Positions 1 to 9,471 are shown, numbered from the stretch's first letter. The stretch: 64,000 bases of DNA from Oscillospiraceae bacterium (GCA_009777725.1 WRLG01000010.1:25815-89814), one strand, 5' to 3'. The notes: generated from the letters alone by a model not told the origin. Numbers and translations: made by a program.

Positions 1-398
1 ACGCCATCCTTAACATTATGGAAATCCGCATCGGGAATACTGTTTTGGTTTTTATAGCTCGAAAGCGCAGCCTCAAATTGCTCCGCGCTCATATGACCGC
101 CTTCCACAAGTGCCTGCCCTAACAGCAGATGACCGGGCGGCGGAGCATGTAAAAGAGCTCCGACCTGCTCCTGCGTAAGAAATCCCTTTTCAACCATAAC
201 ATCGCCTATAAATTTACCGCTTTTCTCAGCTTCCGCGCGCGCCGCTTCCGCTTGAGCGGCATCCACCAAGGCATCGTTAACAGCCAAAGCCTCAAAGGAC
301 ACGGTTACCTCCGCCTGCTTGTCTAAAGCGTCCATCAAAGCCGCCGCAGAAACTAACCCTTGGTTTAACAGGTAATTGCCGAAAAACTGCATATACAT
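1..398 (-). CDS. MshEN/CheX-like protein, N-terminal part (runs off the window)
   Basis: The reading frame is open from the ATG at 398 to the window edge, so the C-terminus is missing. An AGGAAAGG ribosome site lies just upstream at about 409-416; an ATG two codons further in is the alternative start. The visible residues form repeated modules of the kind LL..G.L....L..AL..Q, for example LLLGQALVEGG and FIGDVMVEKGFLT, which resemble MshEN (GspE N-terminal-like) modules. In Clostridia such modules often precede a CheX-type chemotaxis phosphatase domain; that domain would lie outside the window and is inferred. The gene is followed at its 5' side by a CheY-like regulator on the same strand (58-bp gap), which supports a signalling role. 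Not an enzyme call. Confidence 0.55.
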   Translation of the reverse strand, partial: MYMQFFGNYLLNQGLVSAAALMDALDKQAEVTVSFEALAVNDALVDAAQAEAARAEAEKSGKFIGDVMVEKGFLTQEQVGALLHAPPPGHLLLGQALVEGGHMSAEQFEAALSSYKNQNSIPDADFHNVKDG

Positions 399-456
399 AA
401 AATCCAACCCTTTCCTAAAGGAGATACGCTAAAATAAATTTTTGCCCCGTGGAGGT

Positions 457-834
457 TCATGCTTTTTTTATAGCTTTTTCAAGCATTTTGAGAAGCACAT
501 CCTCTTCAATGGGCTTTTGGACAAAATCAAACGCCCCTGCGGTAATCGCTTCCTTTAAATTACCCTTCGTGCCGGCTGACGACACAATGACGACCTTAGC
601 CGCCGGGTCAATTGATTTTATATCCTTTAAAGCGTCAACTCCGGTTTTACCCGGCATGACAATATCCATAAAAACGACATCGGGGTTGGTTTCGGCATAT
701 TTGCTTACGGCTTTATCACCGTCTCCGGCTTCAAAAACTTTTAAAACGCCGAGCTTTTCAAGGCTTTCCTTCATTTGCTTCCTTATAAGCATGGAGTCGT
801 CACATATGAGCACCTTAAGCTCTTTTACAGCCAT
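457..834 (-). CDS. CheY-like single-domain response regulator
   Basis: A stand-alone receiver domain of 125 residues. The acidic pair is D12-D13, the phospho-acceptor is D57 in VVFMDIVMPG, and the conserved lysine sits in VQKP near the C-terminus. No output domain follows, so it should act by protein contact like CheY. The ATG at 834 is preferred over ATGs at 846 and 843 because AAAGGTGATG stands about 9 bases upstream of it. It precedes the MshEN/CheX-like gene on the same strand and is divergent from an Hpt gene. Receiver, Hpt and possible CheX phosphatase together suggest a local phosphorelay; the partner kinase is not in the window. Confidence 0.9.
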   Translation of the reverse strand: MAVKELKVLICDDSMLIRKQMKESLEKLGVLKVFEAGDGDKAVSKYAETNPDVVFMDIVMPGKTGVDALKDIKSIDPAAKVVIVSSAGTKGNLKEAITAGAFDFVQKPIEEDVLLKMLEKAIKKA

Positions 835-885
835 AAAACACATCACCTTTCAAACTTGATAAAAAAACATAGCCGCTTAATATTA

Positions 886-914
886 ATTATAACTTATATT
901 ACTTCATTTTGCAA
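886..914 (-). promoter_or_regulatory. sigma-A-type promoter of the cheY-like gene
   Basis: On the minus strand TTGCAA (914-909) and TATAAT (891-886) are 17 bases apart, giving a leader of about 45 nt before the ATG at 834. Confidence 0.6.
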
Positions 915-1007
915 GGAGCTATAGATACATTTTTAAGGAATTTTTTTGTATAACATGAACAACAACCGTCTTAATAATAACAAAATATTTACATATTTAT
1001 AATCCTC

Positions 1008-1037
1008 TTGACAAAAATATGAATAATATGTTATACT
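1008..1037 (+). promoter_or_regulatory. sigma-A-type promoter of the hpt operon
   Basis: TTGACA (1008-1013) and TATACT (1032-1037) are 18 bases apart. The expected transcript start near 1044 lies downstream of the ATG at 1042, so the Hpt gene should start at the next ATG (1066). This also places the cheY and hpt promoters back to back. Confidence 0.75.
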
Positions 1038-1065
1038 AAGCATGAAGAAAGGACTCGTGATAATT

Positions 1066-1428
1066 ATGAAGAAAAAAGAAAACCCGCTGTTCGGGGCTCT
1101 GCGCCCGCTGGACGTTGATATTGACGGTACGCTGTCGCGCTTCGTTGAAAACGAGGAGCTTTATGAAAAATTTTTGAGGCGTTACCCCGATGACGGGCTT
1201 TTGCCGCCGATTATGGAAGCCTTTGAAAATAAGGACGAGGAAGCCCTGCTTAAAACCCTGCATAAAATGAAAGGGACATCAATGAATCTGGGGATTAACC
1301 GCATATCCGAGCAATGCAAGGATATTGCCACCGTTATACGCGGAAAAGAAAAAATCGACTTAACCCCGTTTATCGAAAAGCTTAAAGGTGACTTTAACGA
1401 GGTGTGCGAAACCATCATCAATACATAG
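1066..1428 (+). CDS. Hpt domain protein (histidine phosphotransfer)
   Basis: A 120-residue all-helical protein with the Hpt signature LHKMKGTSMNLG; the phospho-accepting histidine is H66 in this numbering, followed by the K/G residues that shape the site. It should pass phosphate between a hybrid kinase and a receiver, perhaps the CheY-like protein encoded divergently next door; that pairing is inferred from position. The start at 1066 fits the promoter and the AGAAAGGA site at 1046-1053; the ATG at 1042 has no ribosome site. The stop is 11 bases from the next gene, so it heads the 1.07-4.06 kb operon. Confidence 0.85.
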   Translation: MKKKENPLFGALRPLDVDIDGTLSRFVENEELYEKFLRRYPDDGLLPPIMEAFENKDEEALLKTLHKMKGTSMNLGINRISEQCKDIATVIRGKEKIDLTPFIEKLKGDFNEVCETIINT

Positions 1429-1439
1429 GAGGCGCGCTT

Positions 1440-1919
1440 ATGGATACGTTACTGGGTTTATTAACGCAAAACGCCCGTCTTAGCGACAAGGAGCTTGCCG
1501 TTATGGCGGGTATGACGGAGCTTGAAGTCGGTAAGAAAATCAAGGAATATGAGAAAAACGGCGTTATTGCGGGGTATTCCGCTATCATTAACTGCGATTT
1601 GGCGGATAAGGATATGGTTACGGCTCTTATAGAGGTAAAGGTAACCCCCAAAGCGGACCGCGGCTTTGATGATATTGCCGAAACGATTACAGCGTATGAA
1701 GAGGTTGAGGGCGTTACCCTTATATCGGGGGCTTACGACCTTGCCGTAACGGTCTGCGGCAAAAGCTATAAGGAAATCGCGCTTTTCGTGGCGCAAAGGC
1801 TTTCCACAATTGAGGGGGTTTTATCGACCGCAACCCATTTTTACCTGAAAAGGTATAAGGAAAAGGGGCTTTTCATAGCCGGCGAAAGGGTTGATGAAAG
1901 AAGCTTTATAGCTCCTTAG
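1440..1919 (+). CDS. Lrp/AsnC-family transcriptional regulator
   Basis: A 159-residue protein. An N-terminal helix-turn-helix (about residues 4-45, NARLSDKELAVMAGMTELEV) is followed by the RAM/ligand-binding ferredoxin-like domain (about 60-140), with the typical VEGVTLISGAYDLAVTV segment. The ATG at 1440 has TAGGAGG eight bases upstream. The aminotransferase gene follows after 13 bases, a pairing common in Clostridia, so an amino acid is the likely effector and the aminotransferase a likely target. Effector identity cannot be read from the sequence. Confidence 0.85.
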   Translation: MDTLLGLLTQNARLSDKELAVMAGMTELEVGKKIKEYEKNGVIAGYSAIINCDLADKDMVTALIEVKVTPKADRGFDDIAETITAYEEVEGVTLISGAYDLAVTVCGKSYKEIALFVAQRLSTIEGVLSTATHFYLKRYKEKGLFIAGERVDERSFIAP

Positions 1920-1932
1920 AAGAGGTGTTTAC

Positions 1933-3102
1933 ATGATTGATTACGATAAATTAATCTCGGAAAAATGCAAGGGGCTGAAGCCCTCCGGCATAAGGAAATT
2001 TTTTGAAATCGCCACCTCGGTCGAGGGGGTTATTTCCTTGGGCGTGGGCGAGCCGGATTTTCAAACGCCGTGGGCAATCCGCCGGACGGCTATAACCGCT
2101 CTCGAAAGGGGAAAAACCGTTTACACCGCAAATTCGGGGCTTTTGGAGCTGAGGACTGCCATAACCTCTTGGCTGAAAAGGAAAATTAATGTTGAATATA
2201 ACGCCGCAGACGAGGTCATCGTTACCGTAGGCGGCTCGGAAGCGATTGATTTAACCATACGCGCACTGGTCAACCCCGGCGATGAGGTTTTGATTCCCGA
2301 GCCCTGCTTTGTCTGCTATAATCCTATCGTAGCACTTACGGGCGGCGTTCCCGTTACGATTGAGACCCGTGAGGAAAATCATTTTCGGCTGACCGCGGAG
2401 GAATTAAGGGAAAAAATCACCGACCGAACCAAGCTTTTAATCCTGCCGTTTCCGAATAACCCTACGGGTGCTGTCATGGAAAGGCGCGACCTTGAAGCTG
2501 TGGCGGAGCTTTTGAGGGGCACTGACATCATGGTGCTGTCGGACGAAATATACTCCGAATTGACCTATACCGGCAGCCGTCATGTTTCAATCGCCGAAAT
2601 CGACGGCATGAGAGAGCGGACGATTGTGGTAAACGGCTTCTCTAAAGCTTTTGCCATGACGGGCTGGCGGATGGGCTTCTCTGCCGCTCCCGCCCCCGTA
2701 ACGGCGCAGATGCTGAAAATACACCAATACGCCGTCATGTGTTCGCCTACCGTATCGCAATATGCGGCGGTAGAGGCGTTAAAATGCGATGCCGAGGTAG
2801 CGGACATGGTGAGGGAATATAATATCCGCAGGCGTTGGGTCACGAACGCCTTTAACGAGATGGGTTTAACCTGCTTTGAGCCTATGGGGGCATTCTATGT
2901 TTTCCCCTGCATAAAGTCAACCGGGCTTTCAAGCGTTGATTTTTGCGAACAGCTTTTGTATAAGTATAAAATCGCCGTTGTACCGGGCGATGCGTTCGGC
3001 GATTGCGGCGAGGGCTACATACGGGTATCCTACGCCTATTCCCTAAAACATCTTAAAGAAGCCCTAGCAAGAATAAAGGAGTTTATTGATGGACTTAAAT
3101 AA
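1933..3102 (+). CDS. PLP-dependent aminotransferase, class I/II (PatA/AspC-like)
   Basis: 389 residues, full length for fold-type I aminotransferases. Seen: the LGVGEPDFQTP substrate-side motif near residue 35, the PNNPTGAV motif, the DEIY motif that holds the pyridine nitrogen, the Schiff-base lysine K238 in NGFSKAFAMTGWR, and the C-terminal arginine in GYIRVSYA that binds the alpha-carboxylate. The family converts aromatic amino acids, aspartate or diaminopimelate precursors to their 2-oxo acids; the exact substrate is not determinable here. The last 14 bases overlap ispE, so the two are probably translationally coupled. Confidence 0.88.
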   Translation: MIDYDKLISEKCKGLKPSGIRKFFEIATSVEGVISLGVGEPDFQTPWAIRRTAITALERGKTVYTANSGLLELRTAITSWLKRKINVEYNAADEVIVTVGGSEAIDLTIRALVNPGDEVLIPEPCFVCYNPIVALTGGVPVTIETREENHFRLTAEELREKITDRTKLLILPFPNNPTGAVMERRDLEAVAELLRGTDIMVLSDEIYSELTYTGSRHVSIAEIDGMRERTIVVNGFSKAFAMTGWRMGFSAAPAPVTAQMLKIHQYAVMCSPTVSQYAAVEALKCDAEVADMVREYNIRRRWVTNAFNEMGLTCFEPMGAFYVFPCIKSTGLSSVDFCEQLLYKYKIAVVPGDAFGDCGEGYIRVSYAYSLKHLKEALARIKEFIDGLK

Positions 3103-4063
3103 AGCACCTTGCGAGCTTGGTGAGCTAAACGAGCTTCGGCTTCTTGCACGGGCTAAAATCAATTTGTATCTGGACGTGACGGGGAAGCGACCCGATGGCT
3201 ACCATACCATAAAAAGCGTTATGCAGACAATAGCCCTGCACGATATTGTCACGCTCACGCAGAACAACAGCGGAGCAGTTACGCTAAGCTGCTCCGCTCA
3301 GTTGATTGCTTCAGACGAGAGCAACATAGCCCACAAAGCCGCAAGGGCTTTTTTTTCCGCGTTGCCGCCCGAGGCACATGTCGGCGCGGGTAGTCTTAGT
3401 AGGCTTGGGGCTCTCGGCGGACTGCATATCCATATCGAAAAAAAAATCCCCGCGCAAGCCGGATTGGGCGGCGGGAGCGCGGACGGGGCGGCAGTGCTGA
3501 ACGGGCTTAACGCTATGCACAATGACATATTTTCATTGACGAAGCTTTGCGAAATCGGCGCAACGGTCGGCGCGGACGTTCCGTTTTGCATAACGGGCGG
3601 CACATGCCTCTGCGAGGGGAGCGGAGAAAAGCTCAGTATTTTGCCGCCGCTTGCTCATTGCTTCATCGTTGTTGCCAAGGGTAAAGACGGCATTTCAACC
3701 AAGGAGGCTTACGAGGCAATTGACAGAATGGGGCAAGAGTGCCGCGCCCCCGCTTCGGCTGAGCTTTGCATGAACGCTTTTTCGGGGAATATTGATGAAG
3801 CGGCGGCGGCTTGCTTTAATATATTTGAAATGGTAACAGAACTGCCGGACGTATTTGAAATAAAAAACATAATGAAAAACGGCGGCGCGCTTCACGCTCA
3901 GATGAGCGGCAGCGGCTCTGCCGTTTTCGGTATTTTTACTGATGTTGACATTGCCGGGGCGTGTTGCGGTATGTTGAGGGGGAGGGGTTTTTGGGCGGAG
4001 GTGTCGGAGGTTGTTTGCGGGGCACACGGGGCAGATTGCCTATGGGGTGGGTTTTTAGAGTAA
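3089..4063 (+). CDS. ispE: 4-diphosphocytidyl-2-C-methyl-D-erythritol kinase
   Basis: A GHMP-family kinase that phosphorylates CDP-methylerythritol at the 2-hydroxyl in the non-mevalonate isoprenoid pathway. Seen: the N-terminal AKINLYLDVTGKRPDGYH signature, the glycine-rich ATP loop PAQAGLGGGSADGAA, the GADVPFC segment with the catalytic Asp, and the third GHMP motif MSGSGSAVFG. At 324 residues it is slightly longer than usual (about 280-300), with about 13 extra residues before the AKINLYL motif and a glycine-rich C-terminal tail. The ATG at 3089 is preferred over an adjacent TTG; AAAGGAG lies at 3076-3081. Its last 9 bases overlap the convergent LRR gene. Confidence 0.95.
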   Translation: MDLNKAPCELGELNELRLLARAKINLYLDVTGKRPDGYHTIKSVMQTIALHDIVTLTQNNSGAVTLSCSAQLIASDESNIAHKAARAFFSALPPEAHVGAGSLSRLGALGGLHIHIEKKIPAQAGLGGGSADGAAVLNGLNAMHNDIFSLTKLCEIGATVGADVPFCITGGTCLCEGSGEKLSILPPLAHCFIVVAKGKDGISTKEAYEAIDRMGQECRAPASAELCMNAFSGNIDEAAAACFNIFEMVTELPDVFEIKNIMKNGGALHAQMSGSGSAVFGIFTDVDIAGACCGMLRGRGFWAEVSEVVCGAHGADCLWGGFLE

Positions 4064-5210
4064 TTCGATTTTCAATTGTGTATCGTCAATCAAATCAATT
4101 TCCTCCTCAATCCCTGCCAAAGTTGAAACATCGTCATACTCAGCATATTCGGCATCTTCAACGGTAAACGAAGCTTTAACCACTGCAAGCCCGCTGAAAT
4201 GAACGCTCAACTCATGCTCTCCCTCATCAAGTGTATCCAGATATTCGGGTAGGAGCGTGATAATTGTTGAGCCGCTTTGGGCGGTGTAATGTGTTCCTTT
4301 GGTTAAGCGGCGACCGTTTATGCGGACTTCTCTGAAGTCTGCGAAATTTTTGTCTGCTATGTAAACCAGCGGGATTTGGGAATGTTTTATGTAGGGGTCA
4401 TTTTCAAAATGACCGCTGATTTCGGTTTTGCCGCTACTGTTTACGCTCCCTGCCGCGCCGCCGATTCCGCCGCCGCTGATGATTGTATCTCTTACGGAGT
4501 TGCCGCCGCGGTTGTTATTGTTATCATCATCGTCATCATCGTGTATAGCAGGGGCGGGAAGTTCATGTATAGTGAAGTTGCTCAATTGCCCAACTTTCTC
4601 ATATTCTTCCATTGCTCCTATGGGGACATATATTGTGATTTCGCTGTTGCTTTGATAAAACACATAAATGTCGAATGTCGGCGGGGTTTGTGAATTGAAT
4701 GTTATCGTAAGCAGGTTTGTTGTATTCGCAAACGCAGAATTTCCTATGCTCGCAACACTTTTCGGTATTATAACAGAGGTTAGGTTTACATATGCAAACG
4801 AATCACGCCCTATGCTTGTAACACTGCGTGGGATTGTGTATCTTGTTCTTGCTTTCCCACCCGGGTATTTGATTAGCTCGGTTGCGTCTTTGTTGAACAA
4901 TACGCCGCCAATATCTGAAAAATTGTTGTTAGCGGGTGCAACGGTTATTGAGGTTAAGTTTGTGCAATTAGAGAATGCTAAATCACCTATGTTGGTAACG
5001 CTCGCCGGTATGGTTATGGTGGCTATGCTTGTCCAACTAAACGCCTGCATACTTATTTCCGTAACGCTGTTTTCGATTATAACGGTTGTTACATCGCTAA
5101 CCTCAAATCTATTCATTCTTTCATTTTTCCAAATAATTGTGCCTTGGTTCGATTCAACTGTGAGCGTGCCTGTTTCGGAATTGAAAGACCAGCCATTACC
5201 GTAAAAAGTT

Positions 5211-5375
<165 letters not shown>

Positions 5376-5457
5376 TAAAATCAAGACCTTTCTTGTTAAT
5401 TTTTTGGGTTTTCTGTATTTATTATAGCATGTTTGGGCGGGGGTGTCAATGAACAAT

Positions 5458-6101
5458 TTACAATTTAAGAATTTTCTCAATTTCAGCTTCCGACATGCCG
5501 GATAGTTTCATTCTTTTGATAAGCTCTTGTCTCTCCTTCTGCCGCCCCGCCTGCAACCCCTCCTGCCGACCTTCCTGCAACCACTGCTGTCGTCCCTTTT
5601 CCACAGCATAATCCACAGCCCACTCATAATCCCGCCTTGCTTTCTCTTGGCGTTCATACATATCCCGCGCTTTTTCGTCCGCCGATAATTCGCGGAGTTT
5701 GACTACAGCCTTACTAATTTGCGTATTCCTGTTTGCTACCATATTTAACTCCTCCTCGCTTCCTGCGGCGATAAATTTTGCCCAGTCGCATAATTCCGTG
5801 CCGTCAAAATTATCCGGCAGTTTATTTAATTCGAGAGTATGAATTTCGATGAGGTCAGATAGCTCGATGTTTGCATTCGGGTCGAAAAATGTGAATCTGT
5901 GATTAGTTTAGCGTCATAATAAATAATGCGCTCCTCCATGCTGGGGCGGACTTTGAGTTGGATTTCGATGTGGATAATTTTACCTGTTTTGGTTTTTACC
6001 TTTACATCGACAATGCCCAGTTTATCCCCGTGAAATTCGCGGAGCAAATGGGGGTCGAGGATTTCGATGACCTCGTATTCGCCCTCGTCCAGTTTTAGAG
6101 A
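5458..6101 (-). pseudogene. decayed Rpn-family nuclease/putative transposase
   Basis: This is a damaged copy of the gene at 53234-54145. The order is the same: LLREFHGDKLGIVDVKVKTK, then EIQLKVRPSMEERIIYYDAK, then a deletion that removes the segment between LIT and HRFTFFDPNAN and shifts the frame, then EELNMVANRNTQISKAVVKL and the C-terminal MSGMSEAEI-type end. The first ~45 codons of the intact copy are also missing; homology starts near 6101. The Asp and ExQ of the PD-(D/E)XK core remain in the upstream piece. Only two to three of the QEG-type repeats survive. Confidence 0.85.
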
Positions 6102-6109
6102 GGAAAGTA

Positions 6110-6301
6110 TTATTCATAATCGAAATCCTGCTCTAAATCTTCTTCGTCAAGGTTATATTGAAAATCGGGGAACATTCTTTTTATGTAATTTTGTTTGCTG
6201 TGATAAATTTTATCAATCTCAATAAGATTAATTTCCTCTTTTACCTCATACATAATGAGATAATTTCCGCTTACAAGAACACGAAGCGGGAGGCGTGACA
6301 T
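6110..6301 (-). CDS. ParE/RelE-like toxin, C-terminal fragment
   Basis: 63 residues. LRVLVSGNYLIMYEV and IEIDKIYHSKQNY match the last two beta strands and C-terminus of ParE/RelE toxins, which are normally about 90-100 residues; the N-terminal helices are absent. The ATG overlaps the stop of the upstream antitoxin-like gene in TAATG, so translation is coupled. The Rpn remnant begins within 10 bases of its stop, so the locus may have been rearranged. Most likely inactive. Confidence 0.5.
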   Translation of the reverse strand: MSRLPLRVLVSGNYLIMYEVKEEINLIEIDKIYHSKQNYIKRMFPDFQYNLDEEDLEQDFDYE

Positions 6302-6528
6302 TAATCCTCAACCCCATAACCTAACTTCCTTTCAACGTCCTCTTGTGTAAGCCACCCTTGCTCATCGGCAATACGCCTTGCCTCCGCAATATCTTCAAGA
6401 AACCACTTTATAGCTTCCTCTCGCTCCGCTTGTTTACGCCTACTCTGCTCAGACAAAGTAAGAGCAATCGGCGAATCCGTATCAATGTTCTTAATCCGAA
6501 CGGTGTTATTATAATTTAAATTTTGCAT
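6301..6528 (-). CDS. small antitoxin-like protein paired with the ParE/RelE fragment
   Basis: 75 residues, charged and largely helical: SEQSRRKQAEREEAIKWFLE and IADEQGWLTQEDVERKLGY. Small proteins of this type stand before ParE/RelE toxin genes in Clostridia, and here the stop overlaps the toxin-like start. There is no recognisable DNA-binding fold, so the antitoxin call rests on context. GGAGG is present just upstream. Confidence 0.45.
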   Translation of the reverse strand: MQNLNYNNTVRIKNIDTDSPIALTLSEQSRRKQAEREEAIKWFLEDIAEARRIADEQGWLTQEDVERKLGYGVED

Positions 6529-6699
6529 GATATTCCTCCCTTAAAATCAGAGCTATTACTTCCATTCATCGGTTCTCCTCAAACCTAAACCCTAAAGCCT
6601 CACTTAAATGTAGTATACCCTATCTTACCCAAAAAGTCAATGCTTAATTTTAAGGAAACGGAGATGTCCGCCCTGCATTAAAAGCACCACATATAATAT

Positions 6700-6728
6700 T
6701 TGACATTTTGAGCGAATCATGATATAAT
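6700..6728 (+). promoter_or_regulatory. consensus sigma-A promoter of cysS
   Basis: TTGACA (6700-6705), 17-base spacer, TATAAT (6723-6728); AAGGAAAGGAG follows before the ATG at 6753. I see no T-box sequence in the short leader. Confidence 0.85.
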
Positions 6729-6752
6729 AAAAATAAGGAAAGGAGTTCAGAC

Positions 6753-8156
6753 ATGAAAATATACAATACGATGACAAGAAAAAAAGAGGATTTTTCACCG
6801 CTTAAAGAGGGAAAAGCCGCGATTTACGCCTGCGGACCTACGGTTTATAACTATATCCATATAGGAAATGCCCGCCCCATCTGCGTTTTTGACGTTTTAA
6901 GGAGGTTTTTGGCGTATTCGGGCTATCAGGTAACCTATGTGCAGAATTTTACCGATGTGGACGATAAAATTATAAAGCGAGCTTTGGAGGAAAAGCTCCC
7001 CGCCCGCGAAATTTCCGAAAATTATATAAAAGAATATATCACCGATTCGGAGGGCTTGAATGTCAGAAAAGCCGACCTGCACCCCAAGGTTACGGATAAT
7101 ATCAATGCGGTTATTAATATTGTCAAAACGCTGATTGATAAAGGCTTCGCCTATGAAACGGGGGGGGATGTTTACTTCCGCGCCGGAAAATTTGAGGGCT
7201 ACGGCAAGCTTTCCAATATGCCGCTTGAAGATTTGCGGGCAGGCGCGCGCATAGAGCCCAACTCCGGCAAGGAGGAAGCCGTTGATTTCGCTTTGTGGAA
7301 ATCCGCAAAGGAGGGCGAACCCTCTTGGGTCTCTCCCTGGGGCAAGGGCAGACCGGGCTGGCATATTGAATGTTCGGCTATGGCGGGGGAATATATAGGG
7401 GATACGATTGATATTCACTGCGGCGGTCAAGACTTGATTTTTCCGCATCATGAAAATGAAATTGCCCAGTCGGAAGCCGCAACGGGCAAGCCGCTCGCCA
7501 ATTATTGGATGCACAACGGCTATATCAATGTTGATAACAAAAAAATGTCAAAATCCGAAGGTAATTTTTTTACGGTGCGGGATATTGCGGATAAATACGG
7601 CTACGAGCCAATCCGTTTTCTCATGCTTCAAGCTCATTACAGAAGCCCCATAAACTACAGCTTGGAGCTTATAGACTCCTGCAAGGCTTCCCTGGAGCGG
7701 CTTTATAACTGCCGCAACAGTCTTGACAGGGCGATTGAAAAAGCGGCGGCTATTGACAGCAATTCTCGCGTGCCTGAGCTAAACTTTGAAAGCAGAAAGG
7801 CTCAATTTATCGAAGCCTTAAACGACGACCTTAACACAGCCGATGCGATAGCCGCGTTATTTGAATTGACACGGGATTTAAACACCCTTATGCTCGACCC
7901 CGCCGCGACAAAAAATGAACTCTCAAAGGGTGCTGAAACTTTTGACGAGATGGCGGGCATTTTAGGCATACTATATAAGCGTTTTGAAGAAAAAGAAATC
8001 CCGCGCGAGGTGCTTGAACTGGCGGCACTCAGGGCGCAAGCCAGAAAGGACAAAAATTTCGCCCTTGCCGATGAAATACGCGGCAAAATCACGGCTTTAG
8101 GGTATATAATTGAGGAAACAAGGCAGGGGACTGTGGTTAAACCCATTAACGATTGA
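6753..8156 (+). CDS. cysS: cysteinyl-tRNA synthetase
   Basis: Class I aminoacyl-tRNA synthetase that charges tRNA-Cys. 467 residues, normal length. Seen: the zinc cysteine in YACGPTVYN, the HIGH motif as YIHIGNARP, GRPGWHIECSAM, the zinc ligands in HHENEIAQSE, the KMSKS loop as NKKMSKSEGN, and a C-terminal anticodon-binding region with ARKDKNFALADEIR. It has its own promoter and an AAGGAAAGGAG ribosome site. Confidence 0.97.
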   Translation: MKIYNTMTRKKEDFSPLKEGKAAIYACGPTVYNYIHIGNARPICVFDVLRRFLAYSGYQVTYVQNFTDVDDKIIKRALEEKLPAREISENYIKEYITDSEGLNVRKADLHPKVTDNINAVINIVKTLIDKGFAYETGGDVYFRAGKFEGYGKLSNMPLEDLRAGARIEPNSGKEEAVDFALWKSAKEGEPSWVSPWGKGRPGWHIECSAMAGEYIGDTIDIHCGGQDLIFPHHENEIAQSEAATGKPLANYWMHNGYINVDNKKMSKSEGNFFTVRDIADKYGYEPIRFLMLQAHYRSPINYSLELIDSCKASLERLYNCRNSLDRAIEKAAAIDSNSRVPELNFESRKAQFIEALNDDLNTADAIAALFELTRDLNTLMLDPAATKNELSKGAETFDEMAGILGILYKRFEEKEIPREVLELAALRAQARKDKNFALADEIRGKITALGYIIEETRQGTVVKPIND

Positions 8157-8176
8157 TAATTGTAATAGAAATGTAA

Positions 8177-8205
8177 TTGAACTTTTTCTCCGCAACTGGT
8201 ATAAT
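8177..8205 (+). promoter_or_regulatory. promoter of the lipoprotein gene at 8242
   Basis: TTGAAC (8177-8182), 17-base spacer, TATAAT (8200-8205). The implied transcript start near 8212 rules out start codons within the end of cysS. Confidence 0.75.
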
Positions 8206-8241
8206 GATAGAATCAACGAATACGAAATGAGGCGTTCGGTT

Positions 8242-9471
8242 TTGAAAAAAAAGGTTTTACCGATTATTTGTTTGATTCTTTTGACTTTTGCGGGGTGTCA
8301 AGCGGATTCGGATTACGGCGATGAGGGTCATGCGGCTTTCAGCCAAACCCAAAGCCAAGAAAATATTGTGCAAAGCCCCTCCCGCACTGCGCTGCCTACG
8401 GAATCTCCCAACGGTCACGAGCCGTTTACCTCCTTTACATTCAAATATAACGACGGCGAGGATAAGTACATTGTTACAATAACGCAAAGCGATGACGGCA
8501 AAAGCCTTATGATGAATATAGAGGACAACAGCTTTAACCTATCGGATTTTTTTATTACCGCACCCGTCGGGTATGCTCTTAATATACCTGCCTCATCTGC
8601 TCTGGCTTACGAGATTTGCGAGGTAATCCAAAACACGATTGACGACACTCCTTTTACCGAAATATTGCAGTTTGAGTTTGGGCTCGAGTTTGGGCTCAAT
8701 GATTACAGTGATGATTCCCAAAGTCCCTTGGTTAAAAAATTTTACGCCGTTCGCAATGGTCAGATGCAGGAAATCAAGCTTATAGATAAAACGGACGGCA
8801 CGGCTCGGGCTCTGCCGTATGCGCCGGAGGAAACCCTGCGCCACACGGAACTTAACGTATTAATGCCGGAGCCGAGGATTTTTGAAGAGGAGGGCGAAAG
8901 AATCCGCGCCGAGGTTGAGGTCTACAGGTTTAACCCCTCATCTCTGACCATGGTGAAAGAGCCGGTTGATTCATCGGCTGAAAACCCGCTGTATTACGGA
9001 TACGCCTGCCATTCCGCCGCTAACGAGGCTTACCGTTATTTCGCCCAAAGCAACCTGACAATAAGCGATTGGGATGACTATGTTGAAATCCCCTTCCCCG
9101 ATGCGGAGCAAAGCAGTTTTTTTTACAGGGTAGACGACCCGCGCTTTCCCAACGTAGAGGCTCTCAGAAATTATGCCCGCAGTTATTTTTCAGAAAATAT
9201 TGTAGAAACTATGTTTTTAACCGCGCCGCAAAGATACAGGGACATTAACGGCGCGCTTTATACCCTGTACGAATCCAGAAAATTAAACCCCCTGTTAGGA
9301 AGACTGACCATTACGGGCTGGGTTCAAGAAGAGGATGGCATTACGTATTATACCAGACAGGAAAAGCTTGACGAAAGCGGCGGCTTCAGCGAGTTTGTAG
9401 ACGGCGGAGATTTCACGGTCATTCAAACCCCGGAAGGGTTTTTGGCTACGCAGTATAGATTTAGCCGCTAA
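8242..9471 (+). CDS. lipoprotein of unknown function (possible IseA-like C-terminal domain)
   Basis: A lipobox FAGC follows a hydrophobic stretch (VLPIICLILLTFAGC), then a Ser/Gln-rich linker, so it should be a membrane-anchored lipoprotein on the outer face. The C-terminal ~110 residues (ALRNYARSYFSENIVETMFL, LGRLTITGWVQEE, EFVDGGDFTVIQTPEGF) resemble the IseA-type DL-endopeptidase inhibitor fold in general shape; this is a weak resemblance. The TTG at 8242 has GAGG nine bases upstream; the ATG at 8227 is in frame but lacks a ribosome site. About 409 residues. It has its own promoter and stands alone. Confidence 0.7.
   Translation: MKKKVLPIICLILLTFAGCQADSDYGDEGHAAFSQTQSQENIVQSPSRTALPTESPNGHEPFTSFTFKYNDGEDKYIVTITQSDDGKSLMMNIEDNSFNLSDFFITAPVGYALNIPASSALAYEICEVIQNTIDDTPFTEILQFEFGLEFGLNDYSDDSQSPLVKKFYAVRNGQMQEIKLIDKTDGTARALPYAPEETLRHTELNVLMPEPRIFEEEGERIRAEVEVYRFNPSSLTMVKEPVDSSAENPLYYGYACHSAANEAYRYFAQSNLTISDWDDYVEIPFPDAEQSSFFYRVDDPRFPNVEALRNYARSYFSENIVETMFLTAPQRYRDINGALYTLYESRKLNPLLGRLTITGWVQEEDGITYYTRQEKLDESGGFSEFVDGGDFTVIQTPEGFLATQYRFSR

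Noticed and set aside
449..859. Plus-strand reading frame of 136 codons
   Set aside because: Antisense to the CheY-like gene; no ribosome site or family match.
4668..5204. Plus-strand reading frame of 178 codons
   Set aside because: Antisense to the LRR repeats; its repeated pattern mirrors the LRR coding strand.
6529..6752. T-box leader for cysS
   Set aside because: The transcript leader from the promoter at 6700 is only about 20-25 nt, too short for a T-box.
6897..7514. Minus-strand reading frame of 205 codons
   Set aside because: Antisense to cysS; no ribosome site and no recognisable motif.
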